A stretch of 64,000 bases of DNA from Lonicera japonica. Its lineage: Eukaryota; Streptophyta; Magnoliopsida; Dipsacales; Caprifoliaceae. Location: NCBI GenBank assembly GCA_021464415.1, contig CM038468.1, positions 37,622,969-37,686,968 on the forward strand. Direction: 5' to 3'. A model generated the notes under the pieces. It made no database searches and was not told where the DNA came from. It saw only the letters and a list, made by a program, of their open reading frames with translations. A program made the translations under genes and the position numbers. Numbering within the stretch: the first letter of the stretch is position 1; the number at the start of each line of letters is the position of its first letter. Shown in pieces: positions 1-10,401 of the stretch.

Positions 1-1191
1 TTCTGTTTTCAGCCACTCTATCTCCACCCCATGATTCCCGTGTCGAATCTCATCCCACTCATAGCCACTCAGTGAAGCTATATTTGGAACTAATGAAATC
101 CCGTCCAAGAACAAGTCCTCAACAATCGGCAAATCGAATGTTCCCCGTTGTCTGTTTTTCAGGATTGTGCGCCAATACTTGGAACTTGTTTTTCTTTTGT
201 AGAATTATGATATCACCATTTTTTGTAAAAAGAAATGGCGGATACGGAAGGATACACTAATGGAATAACAGTCAGAGCTTGTCCAAGATTCTCTAATGCC
301 ATATTTTTTCATTATCAGTACTTTCAATATTGAAATGGTCCACATCAAAATAAACCATACAAAGATATCCTCCTGAAACTCCCAAATAAAAAATAGCATT
401 TTCACCCCCAAATTGTGATTGCGGGGATGGGAACTCCTCGAACAAATTCCTACACAGATCAAAGTATATGATTTTTTTGGACAAAGAATATTGGTTATTA
501 ACACTATCGTTGACAGTCCAATGCATGGTACCATTCAATCCACCGGACCAGCCTTTGTAGAAGCAACATCGAAAGGGAAATTAATCTGGACACACCGTTT
601 TGTCTTTAAACTAGCTACCACGACAACTCTATCATGCCCAAAACGGTGTGTAAACCTGATTACAACCTTGTAATCATTAGTAGACGCGCCGTAACAAAGC
701 CCGGCCGCGATAGTATTCTTCTGGCGCAAGCAATTCATTACTAAAACTTTGGCGAAATAACGAGTCAATGGATTGAACAAGAAAAAGGATTGGCCAATGC
801 CTATTATCACCAAGCCATTACATGAATTCGAGACGACAAACTTTCTGTTATAGTAATTTTTGCTTTCTAAGGAGAACGATTTGGTAATAAATCTATTATC
901 ATCAATTGAGGAAAGAGAGGCGGTCAGAGGTTTTAATCCTTCCACGAGGAGAATTGACTCGGACTGTGTCTTTTGATGAAAATTGGGATCAGAAATTGTA
1001 GAAAGCCAGCGTTTGCAAACACACTTAAATCGCAAAAGAGATTGAACTGGTAGTCGGGAGAGTATCTCATCAATGATTTCGTCTGGTAATTCCGATTCCA
1101 TCAATCTTTCTTGTTTCACTCTTTTCCTTTCCTGGAATTGTGATTCTGTGCCTGCTAATTTTGATTCCATTCTTTTCTTCTTCTCTTCCAA
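1..1191 (-). pseudogene. F-box/FBA protein pseudogene, truncated by window edge
   Basis: An N-terminal open stretch (1191 down to 535) encodes an F-box with the core LPDEIIDEILSRLPVQSLL, then the start of an F-box-associated domain (motifs VVSNSCNGLVIIG, FLFNPLTRYFA, GLCYGASTNDYKVV). Near 535 the homology moves to another frame (HWTVND, FEEFPSP, YLGVSGGYLCM), near 300 to a third (KKYGIRESWT), and again near 240 and 120 before reaching the C-terminal tail (SLSGYEWDEIRHG) at about 75, still open at base 1. All pieces align in order with the intact gene at 5885-7174, so this is a tandem paralogue disabled by at least three frameshifts. F-box proteins of this family are substrate adaptors of SCF ubiquitin ligases. 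Sequencing error cannot explain this many breaks. The true 3' end lies left of the window. Confidence 0.88.
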
Positions 1192-1454
1192 TATTCTCTC
1201 CCACTTTAACTTGATGCTAGTTTTTTTTTTTTTTCATTCGGGTTTGTCACGCTTCTATTTCACTCTATCGAACGCCAAAGCACTTATTCGTTTATTATAA
1301 CCAAAAAAAGCTAGGGTTTGTAACTCCTTTTCCTTTCCTTTCTTTTTTTTTTTCCTTCCATAAATTTTTTTTTCCTTCCATAATCCGGGTTTGTGAATTA
1401 CTCATATTATGGAAAGGACTTTTTTGTTAGACGATGTGCTTTTAGCTACAATTT

Positions 1455-2791
1455 TAGGCCCCTCAATCGGGGTTATTTGAGTTGAGATTGGAGGTACTCA
1501 CACTTAACTCGAATTATTTTGGCATGCTTTGAATTCGGTTCAAACTCAACTCATAATTAAAAACACACTAAAAATTTGTAAAGCGTCAATTAATATTAGC
1601 CTTTATATATTACAATAATTAATATAGTTTGAAAAGTCTAAAATATTCTAAGCAATATACAAATTCTAAAATACCATTTGCATAAAATCCCTTTGAAACA
1701 CACTTCTTAAATATTTCTTAATCCTTGTTGAAAAAAAAAATCTTAAATATTTCTTAAGAGAGAGAAGTAGTTCAGAGCGTAGGATGGAGAAGGAATATAA
1801 TTGAAGGGGAGAGCCGAAAAAATCAAATGTCAGGTGCCATCTAGAAAAGCATGCTCTTTAACTAAAATTAATACCGCCATGCTTGCACTATTCAAAAAGT
1901 ATTATGAAACAAATTTAAGAAAAGTATCAAATACTACGTCAAAAAAGTTACATTAAATATAAAAAGGGGCAATTAAAAAAAAGGGCTTATTAGAGAAAAA
2001 ATTTCACACTAAGGCCAAGGAATAATTTTTTTTTAAATAAAGGGCCTATTTTTTATTTTATTGATAATATGATATGTGTCTTTTTTTTTCATTATAAAAT
2101 GACATCCCAACCCTTAAAATAAATTAAAAAAATATCAATATGCATTAAAATATGCCAATATGAACTTTGCAGTTTATATTTCCTAATTGAACTTTGCAGT
2201 CCATATTTCCGAGTGAACTTTGCACTTTTTTAGTGCAAGTTCAAGCTCCATATTTTACTGATGTGAACTTTGCAGCCATATTTTTAGTGCAAAGTTCAAT
2301 TGCATACATTTTCACTGCATTGAACTGGTTCATATTTTATTGCTTAACTTTGCAGTCCATATTTTTTGTGAAAATTTCAAAAAAGGGGTAATTTAGGTAA
2401 TACTAACTGTTTTTATTAATTAAATGATATTTAAATTTATTCAAATACTCATTTAAAATATAAAACAAAATAGGCCTCTTAATTAAATTAAAAATAGGCC
2501 CTTCATTCAAATTACCAATTAAAAATAGGCCCTCATTCAAAAAAATATTATTCATTGTTTTTGGTAAAAATCAATTTAATAAGCTTTCTACCTAATTTCT
2601 AGATATAAAAATATCCATACGTCAATTTGGACAGCACTTGAAGTTCAAGCTCGATCGGCCCGAAATTTAATTTGGGCTTAAAATATTGTTCAAACTCTAC
2701 TCAACTCAAACTCAATTAAAATACCGTCGTCAATTTAGCGGGTCAAACAGGTGGGCAACGTCGAGCCCACTCAGCCCAATTGATAGCTCTA
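1455..2791. mobile_element. hAT-type non-autonomous element, 1337 bp, with 8-bp TSD
   Basis: The element begins TAGGCCCCTCAATCGGGG and ends CCCAATTGATAGCTCTA, imperfect inverted termini. It is flanked by the perfect 8-bp duplication TACAATTT at 1447-1454 and 2792-2799. An 8-bp target duplication with TAG-type ends fits the hAT superfamily. No transposase reading frame is visible. The interior is AT-rich, carries 'aggccc' motifs and holds the short repeat at 2160-2372. It sits about 260 bp upstream of the start of the F-box pseudogene. Confidence 0.75.
2160..2372. repeat. short degenerate tandem repeat
   Basis: About six imperfect copies of a unit containing TTGAACTTTGCAGTCCATAT, spaced 25 to 50 bases apart, lie inside the hAT element. 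Such internal repeats are common in non-autonomous elements. No coding potential is seen. Confidence 0.6.
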
Positions 2792-2960
2792 TACAATTTC
2801 TATTTTGCCTTTTTTTTTTCCTCTTGTGATAGCATATATGCATGGAAAATGTTAGCTTGTTTGAGCACACGGTAGGCATACTATAAATGAGGGGGGGCAT
2901 CCTTTATGTGAAAATATGCGCCGTATTCTTTGTATAAATAGGTTGTTAACATTGTCAATT

Positions 2961-4290
2961 GTGAAATGTTCCAAATCTTTGACAATAGCACTGATTGTGG
3001 AGTAAATAAATTGTATCAAACCATATTTTTGTTTTTTGGGCTTTGAGACATTGTTGCTTATGTTTCTTGAATTCATGTTATTTAATTTAGTTCAGTGTTT
3101 ACTCAGGTCTCAACAATCTAAGCAGATTCAGGTCATTCTCAGACAAACTGCAACACAACAAAAATTTTATTGTGCACTCTTTAATTACTTATGTTATCTG
3201 CATTTACAAAGATGAACAAAAATTAAAACTCTGTCACCGTTTTTAAATACATGTTTTAAATAGGTACCTTTCTTATATATATAGTGTTTAAAATATTGGT
3301 CCTACGTACCATGTTTAACATATATTGGTCCCAACGTACAACGTTTAAGATATTACCATAAGTAAGCACTATTTTAATACAAAATAGAAGCAATAGAAAG
3401 CGGTTATGACACCAAATTTTAGTGGATTTATTATTTTGCCTATGTATTTATTTTTTATTCAAAAATATAGTTGGCCGAATTTAAAAATGGAAGCAATAAG
3501 TCGTTCACACGCATCACGCGTGTGTCCGCATCTAGTGTTATTATTAATTCATTATATTAAGCACAAGTTACAAGTTTAACCAAAGTTATAAAAAGTTGGG
3601 TCATTTACCTTTTGACCCTCATTTATTTAACCATATTCCCCTTTGGCACCCAATGTTTACATCAATTTATATTGACATCCATTTAGACATTTTTGGTCCA
3701 CTCAACAAGTCAAACCATTAAATTGCCTTCTACAATACTAAAACTACTCATGTTATTGGATTTAAATGAAAACGAAACAATATTTACAATGCCATATCTC
3801 ACTCCATTCACATTCAAATGATGAGATTTGCATATACTTGAAAAAATAATAAAACATAGGTTATATATATAATAATTATATTAAATAATAAACACTTAAT
3901 GTGCCTCTAAATCAAAGAGAATGTTCCAAATCTTTGATAATAATATTTATTGTTGAATGGATAAATTTTGAAAATCATATTGTTTTTTTGGCTTTGTGAG
4001 ATTGGTTGGTTATGTTTCTTTCTAATTAATTCAATTCGATGTTTACTCAGGTCTAAAAAATCTAAGCAGATCCAAGTCATTTTCGAACAATCCGCGACGT
4101 TACAAAAATTTAAATAGTTCAATCTTTACTTATACAATGGTTGTCTAGATGTACAAAAATTTAAAGTTTAAACTCTACCACTAAATATTATAGGGTTTAA
4201 AATAGGTCCCGGTTCTAGATGCAATGCTTTAATGTATAATGGTCCCGCGAACAATGTTTATAATATTACCATAAGTAAGCACAAGTTAAA
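2961..4290. repeat. diverged direct repeat pair of about 350-420 bp
   Basis: Two collinear copies at about 2965-3390 and 3925-4290 share AATGTTCCAAATCTTTGA, TGTTTACTCAGGTCT, AATCTAAGCAGAT and ATTACCATAAGTAAGCAC in the same order, with many substitutions and indels. A third short match (AAGCACAAGTTA) lies at about 3560. No gene is visible in either copy. It is probably an old segmental duplication or remnants of one repeat family. Confidence 0.6.
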
Positions 4291-4367
4291 AGTTTAACAT
4301 AAGTTATAGAAACTTCTATTATAAAATAACCATGCTTGATTATTATTATTTTCAGCAAAATTTTTTA

Positions 4368-4980
4368 TTAAGAAATCAAATATTGTTGGAGGGGAGGTAA
4401 TGAGAACATATGAGCCTCCTCCCTCCAAACTTCAGAGTTTGACACAAAAACTGCTAGTTTTGCAAGACAATTAATGGGCGACATTGTTACCGTTGCGACG
4501 AATAAATGACCATTTACATAAGTCAAAAGAGTGAATAACTCATCTACTATCATTAATAATATGACTAAACACGCCAAAAAAATCACGAATTCCACTAATA
4601 ACATCTATAACTATTTGGGCATCCCCTTCAAACCACACTCCCTAGCAAATTCTGTCGCATGAAAAAGCCGCCAAAGCTTTAGCATCTCGGTCTGCTTTGA
4701 TTGCCAACCTCGTACATTTTGCGGCCAAGAATGTGCCATTCCCGTTTCTTGCCACCAACCTGATGCCGATGCACCTCGGCAGCCGACAATGAGGCATCAA
4801 AATTAATTTTTATCCAGTTTTCAGTGGGGGGACCAGCGATCACAAGCACCAACAGGTGGGAGAGAAGGCAAAGTCGCTTCCCGGAATTGCTTCAATAAAT
4901 TCTTTGCCCAGGTTACCATAAAAGTCGAATCCCACCCTTTCCCTTCACTTAGAAAACGAGGGAGTTTCGGTTATTCCATA
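4368..4980 (-). pseudogene. decayed LINE ORF2 C-terminus (RNase H-like domain)
   Basis: Read on the minus strand, broken frames give in order a WNNRNSLVF-type segment (about 4975-4945), WIKINFDASLSAAEV (about 4826-4780, the usual beginning of plant LINE RNase H domains), a GDAQ-like stretch (about 4615) and an ending with NCLAKLAVFVSNSEVWREEA (about 4480-4400). This is the order of the RNase H-like domain ending many plant LINE reverse transcriptases. Stops and frameshifts interrupt it. No reverse transcriptase core is present, so it is a fragment. Confidence 0.72.
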
Positions 4981-5508
4981 TTTGCTATAATGATGTTTGA
5001 TTACTCACTTTGCACACTCTTAGATTCGGCAGTCTTTGATTTTAAAAAAATCGCAAAATTTTAACTCCCAAAATATATTTTATTTAGGATGCAAGCAATT
5101 AATTGGCATCATTTAATTATTTTTGAATCAAAGTTTATTATTTTGTAGAGCCAATGTAACTGTAGATGCGAAGTTATAGAACCATAGATAAGCAGAATTA
5201 ATTCTCACTGAAGGGTGAGTCTAATAAGTCAAGAATATATATTTGCATAAACTATGATAATATATATAAATTTAAAGATAAACTTCAACTTGCATAAACT
5301 ATGATAAATACATGAAATTAAAGAGTCTCAGAAACATCTGCAAAATATAATGCATGTAAAGTGTAAATGCGGACCACTTGTCATTAGTTTTCTCCTAATC
5401 CAGTGCAAAAAATTCTTTCAAGAAAGATGTGAATTAGGAAGTATCAATCAACCAAACACGAATTGGAGACCGGGAACCTATATATCCTAGAACAATACAT
5501 TAAAATCT

Positions 5509-5830
5509 TGTTTGGTTCACGGGTTTGAGAATTCGGGAAATGAAAATCTTTTTTTTCTTTTGTTTGGTAAGCACAAATTCCGGATACACTTTCCCGACAG
5601 AGAGGAAAGTAGGGGGTAAAATCATTCCTCTAGCTCAAAACCCATAGAATTGATTTTCCCATGTAATTTTCAAACATTTATTATAAAAATTTTGGTTAAC
5701 AATACCTTTACCTAAATACTTGCCATACTTTACCAAGCACAAGAAAAGAATCTTGACTGAAAATTTAGTTTTCCACCTTCATGAGAAAGACAACGGAATT
5801 AATTTCTCTTTCGTGAATCAAACGAGGCCT
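5509..5830. mobile_element. possible MITE with GTTTGGTTCACG-like ends
   Basis: The left end (GTTTGGTTCACGGGTTTG) and the reverse complement of the right end (CGTTTGATTCACGAAAG) are similar over about 17 bases, enclosing roughly 320 bp without coding potential. No clean target duplication was found, so the ends are approximate. It lies just downstream of the intact F-box gene. Confidence 0.4.
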
Positions 5831-5884
5831 GAGATTTGATAGGAATGAAATTTGGAATAGGCATAGTTAATGATATAAATCAAT

Positions 5885-7174
5885 TCAGAAAAAAATATCT
5901 ATGGAATTATATTGGTACTCCATTCTCTTCCAATGCTCTTTGTGTCGCATCTTATCCCACTCGCAGCCAACCGGTGAAGCTAAATTTTGCGTAAATGAAA
6001 CGACATCCCACCAGTTTCTATTCCTTAACATATCCAAGTCCATAGTTGTCTTTTTCCTCAAATTGTAGGATAATAACACTCCCGGCACGTTTTGCTTTAG
6101 TAAAACCTCACGATTCTTGGTGAAAAGAAACAAGCTGGAATTCGAAACAGGTTTTTTCTTTAGGAAAACCTCATGATCCTCGGTAAAAAGAAATGGCCTG
6201 AAGTCCGATGATATAAAGAAGAGGGTTGTCCAAGATTCCCTCACGCCGTATTCTTTCATTTTCAGTACTTCAATCCTCTCTTCAGCAAATTTTCCCCGGA
6301 ATCTAGCCATACAAAGACATCCGCCTAAAACTCCCAAACAAAATATTGCACTCGCATTTCCGATTGGGGATGGGAACTCCTCGAATACATTCACACACGG
6401 ATCATAACGAATGATTATCTTTTTGGACTGATAAATAAGACTATTAGTTTGATTTCTATCTATTGCATCCTCAACAGTCCAGTGCAACCTCCCATTCACT
6501 ATCGGCCCTCCCCTCACAGAAGAAGCATCGAAACGGAAATGGAAACGAACTCGAGCCCACTGTTTACTTTTCAGACTAGCTACGTCGGGCGTGGCCATAT
6601 TCGAACTTAGATTCGCGCCATAAAGTCGTGAAAGCTGAAGTACAACCTTGTAATCATTAGTAGTCGCATCATAACAAAGTCCGACAGTTTCATATTTGTA
6701 CCTATGGGGACAGCATAAAACTTCAGCGAAATAACGAGTAGATGGATTGAACAAGAAAATGGACTCGCCGAAACCTATAATAACCAAACCATTACAGGAG
6801 TTCGAAACGACAGTCTCGCTGCGCTTATATTTCTTCTCGTTACACGGAACAGGTAACGAGAACGATTCGGTAACAAGTTTATTGTCATCTATTGAGTAAA
6901 GAGAGACGTTAAGAACTTCATCCGAATCCGATTCTTCCACGAGAAGAATGGACTCGTGTTCTGTTTTTCGATGAAAACTGGGATACGATATTGTAGAAAA
7001 CCAACGTTTACAGACGGATTTAAATCGCAAAACAGACTTCACTGGTAGTCTGGTGAGTATATCGTCAATGATTTCGTTCGGTAAGTGAGGTAATTCCAAT
7101 TCCATCGTTCTTTCTCGTTTCTCTCCTTTTCTCGGTTGCGGTTGAAATTCTGTGCTTGGTAATTGTGATTCCAT
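5885..7174 (-). CDS. F-box/FBA-domain protein (SCF substrate adaptor)
   Basis: A single-exon 429-residue protein. The F-box lies at about residues 30-75 (core LPNEIIDDILTRLPVKSVLR, then CKRWFSTIS), the segment that binds SKP1/ASK. It is followed by an F-box-associated domain with VVSNSCNGLVIIGFG (about 117-131), FLFNPSTRYFAEV, GLCYDATTNDYKVV, LHWTVED, FEEFPSP and LGVLGGCLCMA, ordered as in F-box/kelch-repeat proteins such as the At3g23880 type. The degraded target is unknown. The track-length start (7174) is used; an in-frame Met at residue 24 (7105), just before the F-box, is an equally credible start. Near residues 330-365 a segment appears twice in tandem (FLFTEDHEVFLKK then FLFTKNREVLLKQ), and the broken paralogue at 1-1191 has only one copy. 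Length is normal for the family and no internal stops are present. Confidence 0.88.
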   Translation of the reverse strand: MESQLPSTEFQPQPRKGEKRERTMELELPHLPNEIIDDILTRLPVKSVLRFKSVCKRWFSTISYPSFHRKTEHESILLVEESDSDEVLNVSLYSIDDNKLVTESFSLPVPCNEKKYKRSETVVSNSCNGLVIIGFGESIFLFNPSTRYFAEVLCCPHRYKYETVGLCYDATTNDYKVVLQLSRLYGANLSSNMATPDVASLKSKQWARVRFHFRFDASSVRGGPIVNGRLHWTVEDAIDRNQTNSLIYQSKKIIIRYDPCVNVFEEFPSPIGNASAIFCLGVLGGCLCMARFRGKFAEERIEVLKMKEYGVRESWTTLFFISSDFRPFLFTEDHEVFLKKKPVSNSSLFLFTKNREVLLKQNVPGVLLSYNLRKKTTMDLDMLRNRNWWDVVSFTQNLASPVGCEWDKMRHKEHWKRMEYQYNSIDIFF

Positions 7175-10167
7175 AGTTTTCTTCTTTCTGTCCCGGCTCC
7201 CTTAACCTGAACCTAGCGCTTCAATATCTTTATAGCGATTCTGTGCTTATCAACTTCAACTGTACGTGATTTGGATTGGAAATCTTGGAAATCTTTTTTT
7301 TTACTTAGGCTTCTATCGAAGACACAAATCCCTATTCCAATTCCTTCTGCCGTGGGTAATTTGAATCCGTGTTTGTATAGGAAGTGAACAACCGCTTTTA
7401 CTCGTTTACAAAGTTTAGCAAATTAGGATTTGGCCCTAAATTTCAAGTTTCCATGTACTTAGACCCAATTTGTTTTCAAATTAGTGAACAATCCATTTTT
7501 TTGTTTTTAACTCGTTATTTTGCTTTTAGCCCTGTTCTAGAAATTATTGTTTTATCTAATTTAATCTAGTTAAATTTAGTGTAAATAACTACCTTGCCCT
7601 TCGTAACTGATGATGTATATTATGTATCTTCCTCATAGTTATTATAACAATGGGTCATGTTAAGGTATTCTCATACAAGATTTTATTATTTCTATTTATA
7701 ATAGTTTTAATATGTGCCCTTAGGGCACATCTTATCATTTTTCTATAACAAGTACGTATAAATTACTTATCCCTACGTTTATGTTTTAATAGGGTACCCA
7801 CCATGGATTATAATAAATTTATTGAATAATTCAATTAAAACCAATTGAAAATCTTAACAAAATATTGTTTTTGAAGATAAATCAGTTACAAATATATTTG
7901 AAATCAAATATCTTTTTGTTTTGAATTCAAAAAAAAATGTTAATTAAGACCCTTTAAATATTTCCTTGATTTTCGGAGTTCTAAATTCTCAGTGGTTATT
8001 AATTTTGAATTAAAAAGTCAACCAAGAGTAATCTAGGAAATCCGAAAACAATTCATGAAAAAAAATTAAAAGAAACTAAAAATTATTAAATTGGGGCTTT
8101 TTGCTTTTAGTCGATATATTTAAATTGTTTTGTAATTAATCCAAAGAGTTTTGCAAATTAGTTATTTGCCCAAATGTATGGATAATTACAAAAGTTCTTG
8201 TTTTTTAATGTTTTTATTCGTTTTAAAAATAATTACATATTTCCAATGATACCCTTTTTGACTTCTTTTTTTCAAATATATTATTTAACTAATTTTTAGG
8301 CTTGCTAAAATTTAGAGAGTTTTTCAAGAGATTTAAACTATTTTTGAATTCAAATTTACATTATATATAGATAACTTAACTGACAGAATTAATGAGATTT
8401 TAAGTAATTATTTAAATAATTACTTAAACTTGCTAAAATCTAGGGACTCTTTTAGGGATTTGAACTTGTTAAAATAACTTTTAATGAGATTTTAAGTAAT
8501 TATCTAAATAACTTCTCCCTGCTCTTTAATTTTTCGTATCTCTACTTTGATTAGTGTAGTTCGTTGTTTATGGCTCGGTTCTTATTGGAAGTTAAAAAGG
8601 TCAACATTGTTAATGGTGGGGTTGGGGTTACAGGAGGAATATTTGTGTCGGAGATTTTGGAAATCTTTGGAACAAGGAGTTGTTTTCTCCATCATACACC
8701 TTGTTTGTTTCAATTTTGCATTTAATATAATGCAACTAGTCGTATCACATGTCAAAAGCATTATTCGTCCTTGAAAAAGCATCTTGCAATCTCAACAATT
8801 CAATCTTTTTATCCCTTATCTATTTTCAAAATTCAAAACCACTCTCCCTTTTTATATAAATGGTTGACGTTGATTTCTTTTAACCTTATTTCTTGCCGCA
8901 TTAAATGTGGTAGGTCTATGGGATCCATCTACATATAATCTTTAAATGTTGAGATTTTATGGGCTGATGGTGAACTTTTACTGGTTATAGACCTAGAGGA
9001 TAAATGTGGCATTTTCTCCTAAAAATGAAGAGTTGATCAATAGGCCTGGCAAATGGGCGGGTCAGACCGCCTGGTTGTAGGTTCATATTGCGCAGGCTGG
9101 ATTCCGGAACAACCGGAAAGAACCCGGATAGGGTCAGGCTTGATTCCGGTTCTCATTGTGTTTGATTTGATTTTATGGACCGGCAAAATTCGAAACCAGA
9201 CTTGAAGAATTGTTGCATAATTACAGTACAAGAGAATGAATGTGGAGCTAATGAAATGCCTCCTTTGCTAGTTATGAAACTTGAGTTCTTAAAGAGGTAG
9301 ATAATCAAAAGCTGCCAAACTTCTTAGAATTTGAGGTCCGTTTGATTGCTAATTTGGAAAAGTAATGAGTAATTTGGTGTATGAGAAATTGGGCTAAAAC
9401 GTATCTCGGTAGTGATTACAATGAAGTCTTTAGCTTATACATGGATTTAATGGACTTCAATCATAACTTAGACTATCCATTTTGGTGTTAGTCTTGTTTG
9501 TTACATACTCCTGGCCTCATTAAGAATCTACTTTGGTTTTTACGTCTTTTAGCACAATCAGTGGGTAGGTCAGGATTGAGGGTTGGGGTGGAGGGATCTC
9601 AAACTCCTTCAAGCAGTTGGTCAAAAACCCGAATTGATCTAGCTTTTACACCATGTGTGTGAACTCAAACTCTTTCATTTCACCAGTTGGCCGGCTAAAA
9701 TCCAAATCGATATGACTTTCAGGCCATGTGTAACCAGCCAGACTGAGGCCCGGATCAATCTGACTTTTACTCTTTTTTAATGATAAAATAATTTCACCAT
9801 AATGTATGTTTAAGGAAAAAACTTATTTTTTACCGCGAAATTTAATGTACTGGTCATGTCCAAAATATAAATCTCATCACTTAGTTTGTACAGTTACTTT
9901 TAATTTCAAACGCAAAGTATTTGATCACATGATGAAATTACATAATAACAATTAGATGGTATTTATTTCATCCAAAGATCATAATAAATACCATTATACC
10001 AACACCCAGTAGTTTCATATATATCAATACTATTAACACACATGACCAAGTTTTAAGAAAGAGAATTGTATTTGTTGATATACATTCAAAGAAGGTAGAA
10101 CCAACAGTAGCCATACCAAGTAGCTAGATAGTGATAAAGTAGGTGGTAAGGCTACATTTTCCACTCC
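7175..10167. other. AT-rich intergenic region, no gene recognised
   Basis: Nothing convincing is coded here. Short open frames near 7384, 8547 and 9037 resemble no family. At about 9045-9190 there is GC-richer DNA with repeated GGGTCAG/CCGGA-type motifs, probably a worn transposon fragment without definable ends. At 9590-9760 similar CCGGATCAATCTGACTT-type motifs recur. Confidence 0.5.
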
Positions 10168-10401
10168 TTACTTGTTTGCCTCGGGATTTGGACCCGTAGG
10201 AACCTCGTGCTCCGCCACCTGAAACTCTCGATCGACCGCGATTCCAGTGGCGCAAGCAGCGGCAGCAATGGTGGTCGTGGTGATGGGTATATCGAGAGGG
10301 CGAGCCACCAGAGGTACAACCAAGATCAGCGCAAGAAATAGGGAAAGAACTTGTGATTTTGGAGAGATTTCACATGACATCTTTTTAGTTGTAATTGCCA
10401 T
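10168..10401 (-). CDS. CLE-like secreted peptide precursor (TDIF-type motif)
   Basis: A 77-residue precursor in one exon. It has a basic N-terminus, a hydrophobic signal segment (about residues 17-33, VLSLFLALILVVPLVA), a variable middle, and the ending HEVPTGPNPEAN (65-76) followed by Lys and stop. This matches the 12-residue CLE motif. Its first nine residues differ from the TDIF peptide of CLE41/CLE44 (HEVPSGPNPISN) only by Thr for Ser at position 4; positions 10 and 11 are Glu-Ala instead of Ile-Ser, and Asn12 is kept. TDIF-type peptides bind PXY/TDR receptor kinases and regulate vascular stem cells; that role is inferred only. The charged residue at position 10 and the extra terminal Lys are unusual. 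A second Met at residue 8 could also start translation. There are no introns, as is usual for CLE genes. Confidence 0.7.
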   Translation of the reverse strand: MAITTKKMSCEISPKSQVLSLFLALILVVPLVARPLDIPITTTTIAAAACATGIAVDREFQVAEHEVPTGPNPEANK

